Below are positions 48,719 through 60,532 of a stretch of DNA of 64,000 nucleotides, one piece after another; position 1 is the first letter of the stretch, and every line of letters begins with the position of its first letter. The position numbers and the translations under genes were made by a program. Source of the DNA: Usnea hakonensis (taxonomy: Eukaryota; Ascomycota; Lecanoromycetes; Lecanorales; Parmeliaceae); NCBI GenBank assembly GCA_013423325.1, contig BLJB01000071.1, positions 62,001 through 126,000 of the forward strand, written 5' to 3'. The notes under the pieces were generated by a model that saw only the letters and a program-made list of their open reading frames with translations, was not told the DNA's origin and searched no databases.

Positions 48719-48724
48719 ACGCGT
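48719..48724. promoter_or_regulatory. MluI-box-like ACGCGT upstream of the GTPase gene
   Basis: ACGCGT lies 103 bases before the ATG of the GTPase gene, with a related GCGCGT near 48769. MBF factors use this hexamer for G1/S expression in yeasts and it occurs before DNA replication genes in filamentous fungi too. Its use here is inference. Confidence 0.3.
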
Positions 48725-49935
48725 AGGTTTTAAGCTATCTACCTTACGTAAGCTAGTAAACATGATTAGCGCGTTCGTAACCAGCACCAATGCTTGGCAT
48801 TTGATCCTACCGAGCCCACTTCAGATTGCTTACATAGTTTTACTCCTCACAACATCTCAACACCAGCGTATACTTCATTGATCTTGGAATTGTGACGGCA
48901 TTGGAGTGGAAAAAAGAAGTCTTAAATTCTTGTGTACATTATTGATAGTTAATTGGGTGTTTATTTTGTACCTACTACCAGTACTCCGTAAGTGTTCTGC
49001 CTTAATAAGTACTCGCAATGTCGTTGAACGCGCTAGACTCGTATCTGATGCACGACACTCTTCTCCCTCGCCCTGAAGGCCTTCATTGTTCAGGACGCCT
49101 AAGGGCGTCCACTTCAACATTGACATCATGTCCCTTCCTACATGGTAATCCGGGTCTGCTATCAGTCGACGGTGTCAATTTAGCCCCTGGTCAGAAATCT
49201 CGATCCTGCTGCAGCAACGCTAGAATTTCTATCAATGCTCAGACATTACCATCATTCAAGGTCAGCAATCCAATGTGTCGAGGCCAGACACTTAGAGATT
49301 CATATGCGTACTCGCGGAGTCGATCCTAGTGGTGACTACATTACGATAGTCACAAGTCAGAAGCGCCGAACCGATAGATCGGTCTTTGGAGAACATAATT
49401 CGCCAAATTGATGGACCACTTCGAGGTAGAAGTCGCACTTATAGAACATGAAGATTGATCATTTCGTAGACGATTGTAATCCAAGAATGCTACGAACGGA
49501 GGAGGGGTCATGCGAGATCCCCAAACATAGGTAAGCAAATCAATCTGAGGCCTCGCAAAGTATGACCGTCAAATACGAGTGTGAGAGCCTTTTTATACTT
49601 GACAGTAGTAAGGCAGCGCGTCAATTGCTGAGAGGGGTGGCAAAAAGAGCGCTGACTTATCAGAGCTCTCATTTACGCTCTAGAGTATGGGGTCGCGTGA
49701 TCCATGGAGTTACTTTGATTGTAGCCAAGGGATTCTCTTGGCTGTGGACATTCAGCGCATTTTCGAGTCAGCTCAAGAAGAATACGTAGAGTGTGTTGAG
49801 AGTCAGCGCACAACACTATTAGCTCGCTAGGTCGCTAAACAGTTTTTCTAGAGATGAGTAGGAGAGTGGTAAAGTACCTAGACGGTGTAAAATTAGCATT
49901 GAAGATTAGAGTAGTAAATTCAGAGGTCCGCAATA

Positions 49936-50005
49936 GAAGGTTATTATTATTACGGATACTACGTATCGGAAAAGGAGCGAAGGTTATTACTATCGGAAAA
50001 GGAGC
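49936..50005. repeat. Imperfect tandem duplication
   Basis: GAAGGTTATTA followed by TATCGGAAAAGGAGC occurs at 49936-49978 with an extra 17 bases between the blocks, and again compactly at 49979-50005. Just downstream is GCCTAGGCGCCT (about 50012-50023), whose core CTAGGCGCCT also occurs at about 11917-11926. It could be a remnant of a small transposon, but no full element is visible. Confidence 0.55.
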
Positions 50006-50522
50006 CGCTGTGCCTAGGCGCCTGTGAAGCATCAAGACCAAGTACAGAAGTAGCCCAGTAAAATTTGGTAACGACTCGTAAGTCGTAAGCCCCTATTATT
50101 ATTTATTACCTTATGTTTCAATTTTCTATCTATAGAGATCGGCGTTGGAGGGGCGAATCGTTGCCATATCAGATCAAGTGCGTCAAAGAATTTAGCGTGC
50201 TTCCCCTGAGATTAGAGCAAAATGATTTAAGTATGGTACGAGTACACAAACACCACCTTCCCATCTTTTAATCTTCATACGTATTCAATTTTGGAAAAAA
50301 ATCAATCCTACACATTTCTTTATTTACCCTTCTTTCTTCATACCGCCCACTCGTTTCACGCGGTCAACTTCTTTAATAATAATACGCCACTGTCACTCTC
50401 TTGACTTCTTGATTCCCTGACGCCCACCTCCTTTGTCTCGCTTCATCAACAAAACGTCTGAGCACGTCCCAACAACCTCTGAACCCCTCGTTCCGTTCAT
50501 CTAATACTGTTCCACCATCAAA

Positions 50523-52068
50523 ATGAAGGGACTTAATGCCATTGCCCTCGCTCTCACTGCTTCCACCGTGTCCGCAGACTTTGTGCCTCACTATTTCAAG
50601 AGAGCATCCTCGCTCCCAGCGGTTTCTGTTCAAGGAAATGGTAGGATCACGCACAGATTCATGGGAACACCAGACACTGACACACATTCAAGCTTTCTTC
50701 GCTGGGGGCAACCGATTTTATATTCGTGGAGTAGATTACCAGCCAGGTAGGCCATCAGCCCGGCCCTCAGTCGTATCTCAACACTAACAATTTCTCGCTC
50801 AGGGGGCTCCTCTGATGCTGCTGACCCAATCGCTGATCAGAGCACCTGCCAACGAGACATTACCGAGTAGGCGAAATCATCGTACAACTCTTGGAGCGTG
50901 GCTGATGAGGAGACATAGATTTCAAAAATTAAAAATCAACACCGTGCGTATCTACACAGTCGACAATAGCGCAAATCACGATTCCTGTATGTCCGCTCTC
51001 GCAAGTGCAGGTATCTACCTCGCATTGGACGTGAACACCCCAAAATACTCGATCAACCAGATCAACGCAGCGCCTTCATACAACGCCGAGTATCTCCAGA
51101 GCGTTTTCGCCACCATCGATGCATTCCAAACGTACACCAACACACTACTATTCTTCTCTGGTAACGAAGACATCAACAGTGCAGCCACAACGTCAGCTGC
51201 GCCATACGTCAAAGCGGTTACGCGTGACATGAAAAATTACATTAGTGCACGCAAGTACCGCTCGATCCCTGTTGGCTACTCAGCTGCCGATGTCGACACT
51301 TTGATCTACCAAACTGCCGATTTTATGAACTGCGGTGACGACGCAATGGCGCGCAGTGACTTCTTTGCTTACAACGACTATTCTTGGTGTGACCCTTCAT
51401 CTTTCGAAGGCTCCACCTGGCAAGCAAAGGCAAATTACTTTGCCAACTTCTCCATTCCTCTCTTTCTGTCGGAGTACGGCTGCGTCAAGACAACCCGTAA
51501 GTTTGAGGAAGTCGCCACTCTCTATGGCACAGACATGACGCCAAGCTACTCCGGTGGTCTCGTCTATGAATATAGCAAAGAAACCACAACCGCTCCCAGC
51601 GATCTCTACGGTCTTGTTCAAATCAGTAGCGATGGCACAAGTGTTCAAGAATTGCCAGACTTCGCCACCTTGGCCTCAGCTTTCTCCAACACCCCCAACC
51701 CAACCGGAAACGGAGGATACAGGCCTAGCGGCTCCCCAGCCATTTGCCCAACACAAGATGCCAATTGGAACGTGACGACTGGCGACGAACTTCCCGTCTT
51801 CCCTTCAGGTGCAGCCACATACCTCAAAAACGGTGCAGGCACCCCCCCTGGTCTCTCTGGCAGTGGTTCTCAAAACTCCGGCCCTGCGTCTGTTGCTTTT
51901 GCTTCTGGTTCCTCTGTTGCTGCTACCGGTACCAGCACCAGCACCCCCACAAGCACTTCTGGAAGCAAGAAATCAGCAGCAGATGGACGTATGAGTGACT
52001 CCACTCCTGTTATGGCCTGCGGTCTTGTTGTTGCCCTGTCTACACTTCTCGGCATGGCTTTGGTATGA
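50523..52068 (+). CDS. gel: GPI-anchored beta-1,3-glucanosyltransferase (GH72, Gel/Gas)
   Basis: These enzymes cut and rejoin beta-1,3-glucan chains at the cell surface to lengthen wall glucan. Exons are 50523-50640, 50693-50746, 50803-50866 and 50919-52068 (461 residues). A signal peptide (MKGLNAIALALTASTVSA) is followed by the GH72 blocks FYIRGVDYQPGGSSD, INTVRIYTVDN and ALDVNTP. The catalytic pair is Glu162 (FFSGNEDIN, acid/base) and Glu264 (PLFLSEYGC, nucleophile). After the catalytic part comes a Ser/Thr-rich stretch and a C-terminal hydrophobic segment (PVMACGLVVALSTLLGMALV) fitting a GPI signal. There is no cysteine-rich CBM43 module, so this is the short GH72 subclass. Two of the exons are only 54 and 64 bases but phases and family text agree. 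Confidence 0.94.
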
Positions 52069-52938
52069 GCAGAGAGATGCCTGGTGACATTCAATGAATG
52101 GAAAGTTTGCGCTGCCCGAGCTGCCAAAAAACCTGATGAATCTATCAATCCGTGGAGACGGTGTCTTTAGATTGATTGAGTGGTGAAGGGGATGTTAAAT
52201 GGCAATCAGCATAGAGGTTTTGGTTTTAGATTGACATCCTTCTCTTAGTCTTAATTGCTAAGTACTTGATATCTATATGGATTAGGTTGGGGTTTCAGAT
52301 TTTAGCACAGTTACATTTCGAATACAAAACGATCGCTTGCCATGTCATTCCTATCGTGAAGGCTAGATATATTGCGCTTCTGTCCCTCACGCCCTTGGCG
52401 TTATCGGATGCTATGCTCCTTGGTGATAATTTGCATGTCGGACTCGAACGTATCCAAATCCAGCCATGTGCTGTCAGGCATCAGATCTATCTAATGCACC
52501 CTCTTGCCCATTCCAAACATTTGTATGCCCAAGCTCCGACCCATGTGTCCTGGTCCTCCTCGCTTTGTATGACGTCATTTCCGGTGTCTTCTTCTCCTTC
52601 TCCTTCTCCTCCTGCTGCTGCTTTGCTGCACACACAGTGGCAGCCTTCTTGTTTCACTCTTTTCCCCAGAGTGCTCGCCTGCTTGGAAATAGTCATCCCA
52701 TACAATCTTTGCCTGCCAGGACTCTGATTAAAGTTATTATCATCAATTTTAAGCATGGTGCCCTAGAGGATCACTTTTTATCTAGATTGTTCTGCACTTA
52801 AATGACGGTTTGGGGATGCTGCAGGAAGTAGACTCATGGACGTGTGATTATGTTTGGATATCGTCGACTCAGAGCGGAAACTCGTGGATCATCTCATCGA
52901 AGTGGAGAGTTGGGTATCATACATTCAGCGCTGCTAAT
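52069..52938. other. Gap between convergent genes with trinucleotide repeats
   Basis: The plus strand at 52587-52621 reads as CTT/CTC and then CTG repeats (TCTTCTCCTTCTCC...CTGCTGCTG). A perfect CRE-type TGACGTCA is at 52570-52577. Two overlapping plus-strand open frames of 153 and 111 codons cross this tract but lack any family pattern. The region lies between two 3' ends, so the CRE is probably not a promoter element of a known gene. Confidence 0.45.
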
Positions 52939-54201
52939 TCACTCGGGAAGGCCCCTCATCACTCCTTCAAACGCAACCAGCGCAACCGCATTGGCTGGAA
53001 AAGCTCTCAGTATACACGGAATGAAACCCCTCCAGAACCCTCTCGGCCCATCTCTTCGCCATATCTCCTTCGCGGCGTCCTTCCATCTCGGAAATCGCCT
53101 TTCTCCGTCCCTCAGAGCACCACCGAGTGGATCGGTCATGACTCGCTGCTTGACGACATCGGATGGGTAGGAGGTGAGCCAGAAGATTTGGGCGGAAAGG
53201 CCACCGGCCCAGAAATTGATGGAAGGCGTGGATAGATTGGTGTGGTCGGAGAAGTAGCGGGTGAAGAGGTCGTAGGAGCCCCACCAGAAGAAGAAGAAGG
53301 AGCGGAAAAGAAGAGTTGCCGAAAGACCGTGGTAGATGCCCCGGACTCCGTGGGCTCGTGCCTGGGTTGGTGTGTCAGCGCGTCCTTTGTGAATAGGGTC
53401 TTGGTTTAGGGGTTACGTACTATCTTTTTGATGCAGTCGATTGGACCACTGTACATTCTATCGCTCTTGACTGCTGCGTACTGAACTTGTAGACGAGCTT
53501 TGATATGCTCTACAGGTGCTGCAATGAAGCTCACAGTAGCACCAGCCATTACCCCTGCTATACCATGTCCAATTGTAGGAAGCCTTTCGTCCACTTGTGG
53601 AACGGCGTTTTCGGTTAGGCGGCCAGATGGCCGTGCAATGGCCTGGATCGATGGGATCGAGAAAACATTGTCTTTCAAAATCCGGCGATAGAAGGTGAGG
53701 GAGCCTAGCATTCTATATTCGGCTCGTCAGCGCAGCCATCACAAAAGAATGAAGAACAGTCGTACATTGAGTCCATAAACATCCATCCCACCAATGGCGG
53801 TGTGGCCCCTTTGTAAAGACCTCGCACACCTTCATGTCTTACCGTCTGCAGCAGGCAATCAAGAGGACCTTTAAACTGCACTTTCTCGCTGGTCTGAAGC
53901 CGGACTTTGATGGTGTCGAAACTAAAACACATCAGGCCCATACTGAGAGGAAATCTTGCAAGTTTGGTTATCAACATAAACGTACGGATGCCCAACTACA
54001 AGAAAGAATTAGCAGTGTCTTTTCTCCAAGGAACCTTGGATCAATCTTGCCGCTCAACTTTGAAATGCCAGAGAACACTCCGGCCACAAAGCCCTTGTAG
54101 TTCTTATGCTGAACTTGTTGTGCAGATTGCTTTTGTCGGACTATCTCATCGGTTGCACAATCGTTATTGGGGTTCACAAGGGAAGTCTCTACAGAGGACA
54201 T
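52939..54201 (-). CDS. Mitochondrial carrier family protein (Ymc-like)
   Basis: Exons are 54201-54051, a 10-base exon 53995-53986, 53921-53766, 53712-53421 and 53361-52939 (343 residues). All three repeats carry the carrier signature Px[DE]xx[KR]: PFDTIK, PVEHIK and PSDVVK. Six membrane segments and FxGxxxG-type contacts (FVAGVFSGISKLSVGHP, IAGVMAGATVSF, WAGGLSAQIFW) are present. The first signature is spread over three exons. Exon 1 ends KLS-G and the next intron (54050-53996) begins with GC rather than GT; the microexon TTGGGCATCC supplies V-G-H-P, and the next exon starts FDTIKVRLQ. This reading restores the universal GHPFDTIK text. The protein looks closest to the Ymc1/glycine-glutamate or acylcarnitine group. 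Substrate is not assigned. It diverges from the GT8 gene over 416 bases. Confidence 0.87.
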
Positions 54202-54617
54202 GAGACGGAATGCGGGTAAATCGATAGACCAGGGCTCGTAAAGATTGCTGCGTGTATCATGGTAGATAAGAAGGATACGAGACCATGATTTTGATGAAGA
54301 GTGAAAATGAGTAAATTACACAGCGCCTTTACATATTCCAGTAGTTCAATTAATTGAATGTCCAGGGTTGTTTGTCATCGACATCATGTCACCCACTAGA
54401 CTAAAGCATCTTTGCTTGGCATCTACCACTTCGGAGATACGCAACTTGCGCTTGCTTAATTCCACCACACTCCTGCGTCTATTAATGTGCGCACGGTCCA
54501 GCAGCATCAGCCAATCATGGCCAAGATGGAATTGCATGTGATAGGGCTGTCTTTCCGTCACAGCAACTTGTTAAGGAGCTTTTAATTGTTTAGGAAGCGT
54601 CTTGACAAAAGAAAGAC

Positions 54618-55662
54618 ATGGCCCACTCAAGTGATCCTGATTCTGCTCGACTCGTGGATTCTTCGAAGAAAGGTACATTTCACATTCGAGGATCCACAAC
54701 GCAATTGCTGATGAGATGTAGTATGGACGACCCTGATAACTAACACAGCCTATCTCTCTGGCCTCCTCACCCTCGACTATTCTCTCAAATTGCATGGCTC
54801 TAAATACCCTCTCGTTGCCCTCTATACCGACACATTCCCCTCGGAAGGTCATCAAGCTCTTGATGTTCGTAACATACCCAAGAAGCGAGTCAAATACCTT
54901 CTTCCAGCCATCCATAAAGATTTCACCAATGACCCTCGCTTTTACGACTGCTGGAGCAAGCTCACGCCATTTTCGCTAGAGGAATACGACAGAGTCGTGC
55001 AGCTGGACAGCGACATGATGGTGATGAGGAACATGGATGAGCTTATGGATCTTGAGCTTGATGCTCCTGAGAGTGAGGGAAAAGGGAACAGGGTATTTGC
55101 AGCTAGCCATGCTTGTGTTTGTAACCCAAAGAAGAAACCGCATTATCCCAAAGACTGGTGAGCATTCCAGAGGTTGCTACATGAGCTGTCGACTGATATG
55201 CCGTCCAGGATTCCGGAAAACTGCGCCTACACCTCGCAGCACGAGCATCCTGAAACCGCCCAAACCGTGGGTCCTTCCCCCACCTCTGGCTTAGGCATTC
55301 CCAACGGCGGCCTCCAGGTCGTCAATCCTTCGAAAACGCTTTATGATCTCATTCAAGAGCGTATGGCTTCCGATAGCGCGGTCATGAACTACGAATTCGC
55401 CGACCAATCTCTGCTCTCGGACCTGTTCTCTGGGAGATGGGTCGCCCTCCCGTATACTTATAATGCATTGAAAACATCTCGGGAGACACATGCCCAGATC
55501 TGGAGGGACAATGAGGTAAAGAACATGCATTTCTTACTGAGTCCGAAGCCTTGGGATGAGAAATTGGGTGAAGAGAGCAACTCAACGCATAGGTGGTGGA
55601 TCGAGGCGAACATGGAGAGGGTGAAGGAGGAAAAACAGAGAGGCATCGACGATGGTTTCTAG
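54618..55662 (+). CDS. Glycosyltransferase family 8 protein (glycogenin/galactinol synthase-like)
   Basis: Exons are 54618-54672, 54722-55157 and 55209-55662 (314 residues). The protein starts with a short hydrophilic leader and then VWTTLITNTAYLSGLLTL, the usual first strand and helix of GT8 enzymes. The metal- and sugar-nucleotide-binding DxD motif is in VVQLDSDMMVMRNMDEL (near residue 125). The third exon holds PNGGLQVVNPS and ALPYTYNALK, both typical of glycogenin-like enzymes. There is no signal peptide or membrane segment, so it is probably cytosolic. The acceptor (sugar, inositol or protein) is unknown. It lacks a glycogenin-type long C-terminal glycogen-synthase-binding tail. Confidence 0.88.
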
Positions 55663-56197
55663 TTAACGGGAACACACATGTAGTAAGGTTGTAGATCCTA
55701 AACTCTCTATATTTTAGCCTCTGTACCTGTTCAGACCAGCAACGGTGATGATACAGCAGTAGCGGGACAGATCTCCTGAAGGGTCGCAATTGGATTCAGC
55801 CATCACACTTGAATCCCTCGGACACCAGGGTTCTACTCTAAGGTATAAATGAAGCTTGGTGCTGAATTATTAGCTCCCGTCAATGCGGGAGAACTAGTCG
55901 GTTCTAGGCTTTAGCCAATTAAGGAGCAAAACTTTGAACAAGTTGTCTCCAAGGTATCCCAGTGTGTACCATTTACTTGAATAAAGGCCAATCTTTTGAA
56001 AATTCCACCAATGCTCAAGTAATGATCATATCCAATCTTGACTATGTTACGGAGATTATCAGCACCTGCATAATTTCAACACCTTGATGGTCGACCTAGA
56101 GTAGGTGTTCTTAACTCACTCGGTCTGGCCTGACGAGGGAGCAGCTCGAGGAGTCAAGTTTTCTCGAGAACGTCCCGCTCACTTGCCCGGCTTCATC

Positions 56198-57387
56198 ATG
56201 GCTCTACCCAGATCAATACGGCGAACAAATCCTATAACGTTAGTATTGGCAGCCGTGCTATCTCTCGGCTTCCTTATTTTCCTCTTTGCTCCACCGTCCA
56301 ATTCGGGTGGAATCTCGACCGCAAAGCGAAAAGTCACAAATGCCGCCGCTCATCCTTTATCGCCTCCTACCGCTCCGTTTGTCAAGCCAGACGCCTCTCT
56401 CAATGGCATAAATAAACCTCCCCCCGTCGTCCATTACCACCTCAATAATGTCACGACCACCGCCGACCCCATCGGCAACCAAGAAACCGTCCTCATCCTT
56501 ACACCTCTCGCTCGATTCTATCAAGGCTATTGGGACAATCTCCTCGCCCTGTCATACCCACATTCTCTCATCGCCCTTGGATTCATCATCCCTAAGACTA
56601 AGGAAGGCAATACTGCAACTGTGGCATTACAAGCCGCCATAGCTACCACTCAACAAGGACCGGAAGGCAAGCGGTTCGCAAGCGTGACCATCCTGCGGCA
56701 AGATTTTGATCCGCCCATATCTTCACAGGACGAGTCGGAAAGACATAAAAAAGAGAATCAGAAGGCGCGGCGAGCGGCCATGTCTCGAGCTCGGAACTCC
56801 CTTTTATTCACAACCCTTGGTCCTTCGACCTCTTGGGTCCTCTGGTTGGACGCTGACATTATTGAGACGCCCCCAACACTGATACAAGATCTGGCTTTCC
56901 ATGACAAACCAGTACTTGTACCGAATTGCTTCCAAAGATTTACCAATGAAGAAAACAAGCCGGACACAAGGCCATACGACTACAACTCATGGCAGGATAG
57001 TCAGGCAGCTGCAGATATGGCGAGGGATATGGGACCGGAAGATATCATATTTGAGGGCTACGCTGATATTGCAACATATAGAACATTGATGGCTATGTCA
57101 GCGGACAGATCGGAGTCTCGCAATCAGCAAGCCATAATACCATTAGATGGCGTTGGAGGTACGGCACTTTTAGTAAAGGCGGAAGTTCATCGAGATGGAG
57201 CCATGTTTCCACCCTTTCCTTTCTACCATCTGATAGAGACGGAAGGCTTCGCAAAGATGGCGAGAAGATTAGGTTGGGGGTGTTTTGGTCTTCCGAACTA
57301 TTTCGTAAGTAGCCATCGAGTATGTGCAGGCAGTATGAAGCCGGACGTGCTAACACGATCCTTCAGGTATACCATTATAACGAGTAG
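56198..57387 (+). CDS. Golgi alpha-mannosyltransferase subunit of the Mnn9/Van1/Anp1 family (GT62)
   Basis: These proteins form the M-Pol complexes that build the alpha-1,6-mannan backbone of N-glycans. Exons are 56198-57304 and 57367-57387 (375 residues). The N-terminus is a type II anchor: a basic start (MALPRSIRRTN) and a hydrophobic segment (PITLVLAAVLSLGFLIFLFA). The luminal part has ETVLILTPLARFYQGYWDN, the DxD motif in SWVLWLDADIIETPP, and PLDGVGGTALLVKAEVHRDG. The end GCFGLPNYF-VYHYNE is the conserved C-terminus of the family; it needs the final 21-base exon. An in-frame open stretch before 56198 is probably leader sequence. Which of Mnn9, Van1 or Anp1 this is cannot be settled by eye. 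Confidence 0.9.
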
Positions 57388-58298
57388 GCAACGGCTCTTG
57401 CGAAAATTTTTTGTATGATGGTCCCATTTGTCGTCTTTGAATTCGCCTGTCGGGCTTCTACAGCCAGATGTGCATATGCAGAAAGAAATTCGTTCACGGA
57501 GTATTTTTAAGGGACGAAAGGCCACAAGCAGAACCGATCTGTGCATGTCATAGTACTGGCACTGATTTCAGATATCATCTAATATCTCAGGCAAATGTCA
57601 CTATATATTTCCCTAGATGACTGCGAGTATGACGTTTTCCGTCTTTCCTCACAATCTACGTCGCGAACAAGAGTCTTCAAGGTACTTTGCCGGATATTTC
57701 AGACCCTTTTCTCATTTCTTAATTGTTCTAGTAACCTCGCTCGAAGGTCCTCACTCGAACACCCAATCTGGGCGGAAAGTAATGCTGTCGACTTCGTTCT
57801 TAGTCTTCAGCTTCGTCGACGCCCTCTAGGTACGGTGTCAAAAGAGAGGTGAGACTTCTCATAGCTGAGTGCTCAATCTCCCCATTACGGCAGCATGGGA
57901 AAAGGGATTTGCGCTATCCATCTGAATTCGTCCATGTTCGTTATTCCTCAAGCAAGTCATTCATTTCGCATTGCTGCTTGTCTTTCCCTTCTAAGACATT
58001 GGAGTCTAGCAAGGGTATAGGTGCCTCCGCCAATGTCGCTTCGAATTGCTTGTTTTATGTCCCGTTTGGTCGCTTACCTCATATTTCTTGCGATGCGCCC
58101 GCTGTTAATCTGAGATAAAAACTCCTAGCGCGACAAGCTTTGCTTCACGAGTGTAAGGGATATATTTCCGACGGATCTCCAGTACCTCAGCCAATTGCTA
58201 TGTGACAGGATTCCGTACATATCCAAGCTTCATCTCCATCCATGAGCTCTCCAACTTGACCAGCCCCTTTCCATCAATCTCCATTCGCGACCACGACG
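57388..58298. other. Intergenic, no gene recognised
   Basis: About 0.9 kb with only short open frames (longest about 89 codons) and no recognisable domain, RNA or repeat. The last 200 bases are the probable promoter of the secreted Cys-rich protein gene. Confidence 0.4.
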
Positions 58299-59312
58299 AT
58301 GTCAATAATGATCTTCCCTCAATCACTTCTCCTAGTCTGTGTCCTTACGCTCATTAGATCCTCTGTCTCAAACCACGTTGCCCCTTCCGAGCCCGCCGCC
58401 ATCCCCCAAAGTGGATCCTCCACCAACACGACCGACAACCGGATCTCTACCAGACAAAACCCCACCTCCCATCGTGGAGCTGGTGACCCGTGCGGTCCGT
58501 ACAGTACCAATTCGAACTACCAAGTAGACCAAACGGACTTTGAAACCACCATAAACACATGCGGCCCGATAAACACGACTTTTACCCACGCGCCCAGCAT
58601 CTATGGCGTGCAATGCCTCAACGCGAACCCGAGCTGGAATCAAAGGATCGACGTGACCTCCTGCGAAACCAACGTGCAGGACATATGTTCTACCATAGCG
58701 GATGGCCTTGCGCCCGCATCACAGTGGAGCTGGTCGAGCGGGGTATGTACATACTCCCTTTTATCTTTTTACGACATTGGGGTTCCCCCTTCCCCCCCCC
58801 AACCAAGCGCCACGAAACAAAGGGCTGACTCGAGTGTTTTGATATGTAGAGCCCCAATTGCACCATGGGCGTCTGGATCAACCCGTTTCCCGCCGCGTCA
58901 CCCTCAGATCGAGGGGATGCGTTCGTAAGTTGCGTGGATGACATTTATGGGCTGATGAGATCTACCTGTTTTGATTCTCAAGGTGGATCGTTCAACGTCG
59001 CGGCTGTCAATTTGCAGACGTTGCCAAGTTTGGATACGAATGGCTCACAGGTCGATTCGGGTTATCCGAGTGAGTTTTCTTTTCTCTTATTATGTTTTGT
59101 TTTTGTTGTTTCATTGTTTTGGAGCATTGGCTTGCCCGGTCCATACTGCACTGGTTGTTTAATCGCAGGCCTGGCCACGAGGGAGTGAAAAGAACTCCTT
59201 GGTCTTTATTTTGCGCTCCTTCCATCTGCTGATAAAAGAGACGTTCTGACTTTGAGACTCTTTAGGTTATATCATTGTCCCGGAGACGTATGATGATACG
59301 ACGAGGGAATAG
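58299..59312 (+). CDS. Secreted cysteine-rich protein, function unknown
   Basis: I do not recognise the family. Exons are 58299-58742, 58850-59069 and 59266-59312 (236 residues). A signal peptide is clear (MSIMIFPQSLLLVCVLTLIRSSVS). A 40-residue Ser/Thr/Asn-rich stretch follows, then a domain with eight cysteines in the pattern of four disulfides: DPCGP, NTCGP, VQCLN, TSCETN, DICST, NCTMG, SCVDD and STCFD. The second intron is long (196 bases) and has two usable acceptors that keep an open frame: 59265 gives an end of YIIVPETYDDTTRE and 59169 gives a shorter end, SLATRE. I prefer the first. Size, secretion and cysteines make it a candidate surface or effector-like protein, but this is inference. 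Confidence 0.68.
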
Positions 59313-59561
59313 AGGTGGCACTCAATATCCCGGTGGCACTTACTATGACCCTAATTCATCTTGAGATTGGGGAGATTCAAGTGTGTTCGCCGTGATCACG
59401 TGCCTTGGTCGCGTTGAGTTGTATGTAGACAAGTATCCAGTGCAGTAAGCTATTGCAGTCGACGCCCTCAGTATCCTCATGTCTGCGCCATTCTTCAAGC
59501 CCGCATTTCCAAACATCTCGCTCCTTCGCTATGATGCCCAATCCAATCAATCCGTCTCTTC

Positions 59562-60136
59562 CTATCCACCACCCCACCTCTTTTCTCCGCACCAAAACCT
59601 AACCAAACTCTCCCCACCAATCCTATCCCCACTCTTCAACAACGTCGCTATATCCACATTAAACGGACTGTCCACTTCGGGGTACGCGAGCAACTGATGG
59701 ATAGCCTCCAGCGTAGACGTGAGCGTGTACGCAGGCGACCACGACGTCTTCAGAAGATCGAGGCAGATTTCGCCAGTCTTGAAATCCACATTGGGGTGGC
59801 AGATGGGCGTCGAGAAGTTGATTTTGGGCGGGGCGAGAGGGTAGGAGGGCGGGATGAGGATGTCGAGGCGCCAGAGACCGGCTTAAAGAGGGGGACGAGG
59901 ACTGAGTCAGTGATGGAATTGGAGGATGGGGGTTAAACGTAGGGTAGACAGAGAGGAGAGATACCTTCGTAAGCGGTGCCGGGAAAGCCTTTCATCACAG
60001 CTTCCCAGTGCAGTATCTCGGCTTCTGAGGCGGGACGAAGGATTTCGAGGATTGGGGATGGGTCGTGGACGATGGATTTGAGCTCCTGAAGGAGGCGTTT
60101 GGTGGAGGGAGGTGTGGGGGAGCGAGAGGTGGACAT
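59562..60136 (-). CDS. pex4: Peroxisomal ubiquitin-conjugating enzyme Pex4
   Basis: Pex4 is the E2 that monoubiquitinates the import receptor Pex5 at the peroxisome so that it can be recycled. Exons are 60136-59965 and 59881-59562, giving 163 residues, the usual length. The UBC fold shows HWEAVMKGFPGTAYEAGLW at the intron junction, the P-x-x-PP segment, HPNVDFKTGEICLDLLK with the catalytic Cys97, and WSPAYTL. The C-terminus (DSPFNVDIATLLKSGD, then VRFWCGEKRW) is the feature that separates Pex4 from other E2s. The 83-base intron has GT-AG ends and the phase agrees. Its 3' end faces that of the secreted Cys-rich gene. Confidence 0.9.
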
Positions 60137-60532
60137 TATGGGAGCGATGGTCGATGGACAACTTCACAGGTGAGGGAAGATGATGCTTTTTGGGAGACGA
60201 TTTCTTTCCATGGAAGAGAGAGGTCGTAATTGTTTGGTCGGAATCTTGGGGTTGGCACTGTACCTCGGTAGAGTGCCTTGCATACCCTGCACGTTTTAAT
60301 TCTTGGTATTTTTGTATTCTAATTATAAAACTTGTCTACGTAATCATAAATTCAATTCATGCTTAATGTAGTGATTGTAATGCTTCATATTGTTAGTATT
60401 GCCATCTTGGTGTCTTACTACTGGTACGTTCTATGCATTTCTGAGTTGACATTACCATATAGGAACGCGAAATGCTTGAAAATCTAAGGTTTTCAAAATT
60501 GGGTAGGTTCTGCATCATCTAGAGTATCTCAT

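Larger units (their letters stand above)
48617..50522. other. Long intergenic region with promoter and repeat debris
   Basis: This 1.9 kb gap lies between the divergent GTPase and GH72 genes. It holds AT-rich tracts around 50085-50130 and 50270-50330, the latter just before the GH72 gene and rich in pyrimidines as fungal core promoters often are. Open frames in it show no domain. A short tandem duplication and an MluI-box motif are listed separately. Confidence 0.4.

Noticed and set aside
52266..52801. Plus-strand open frames crossing a CTT/CTG repeat
   Set aside because: They are driven by the repeat, overlap in two frames and sit between two gene 3' ends.
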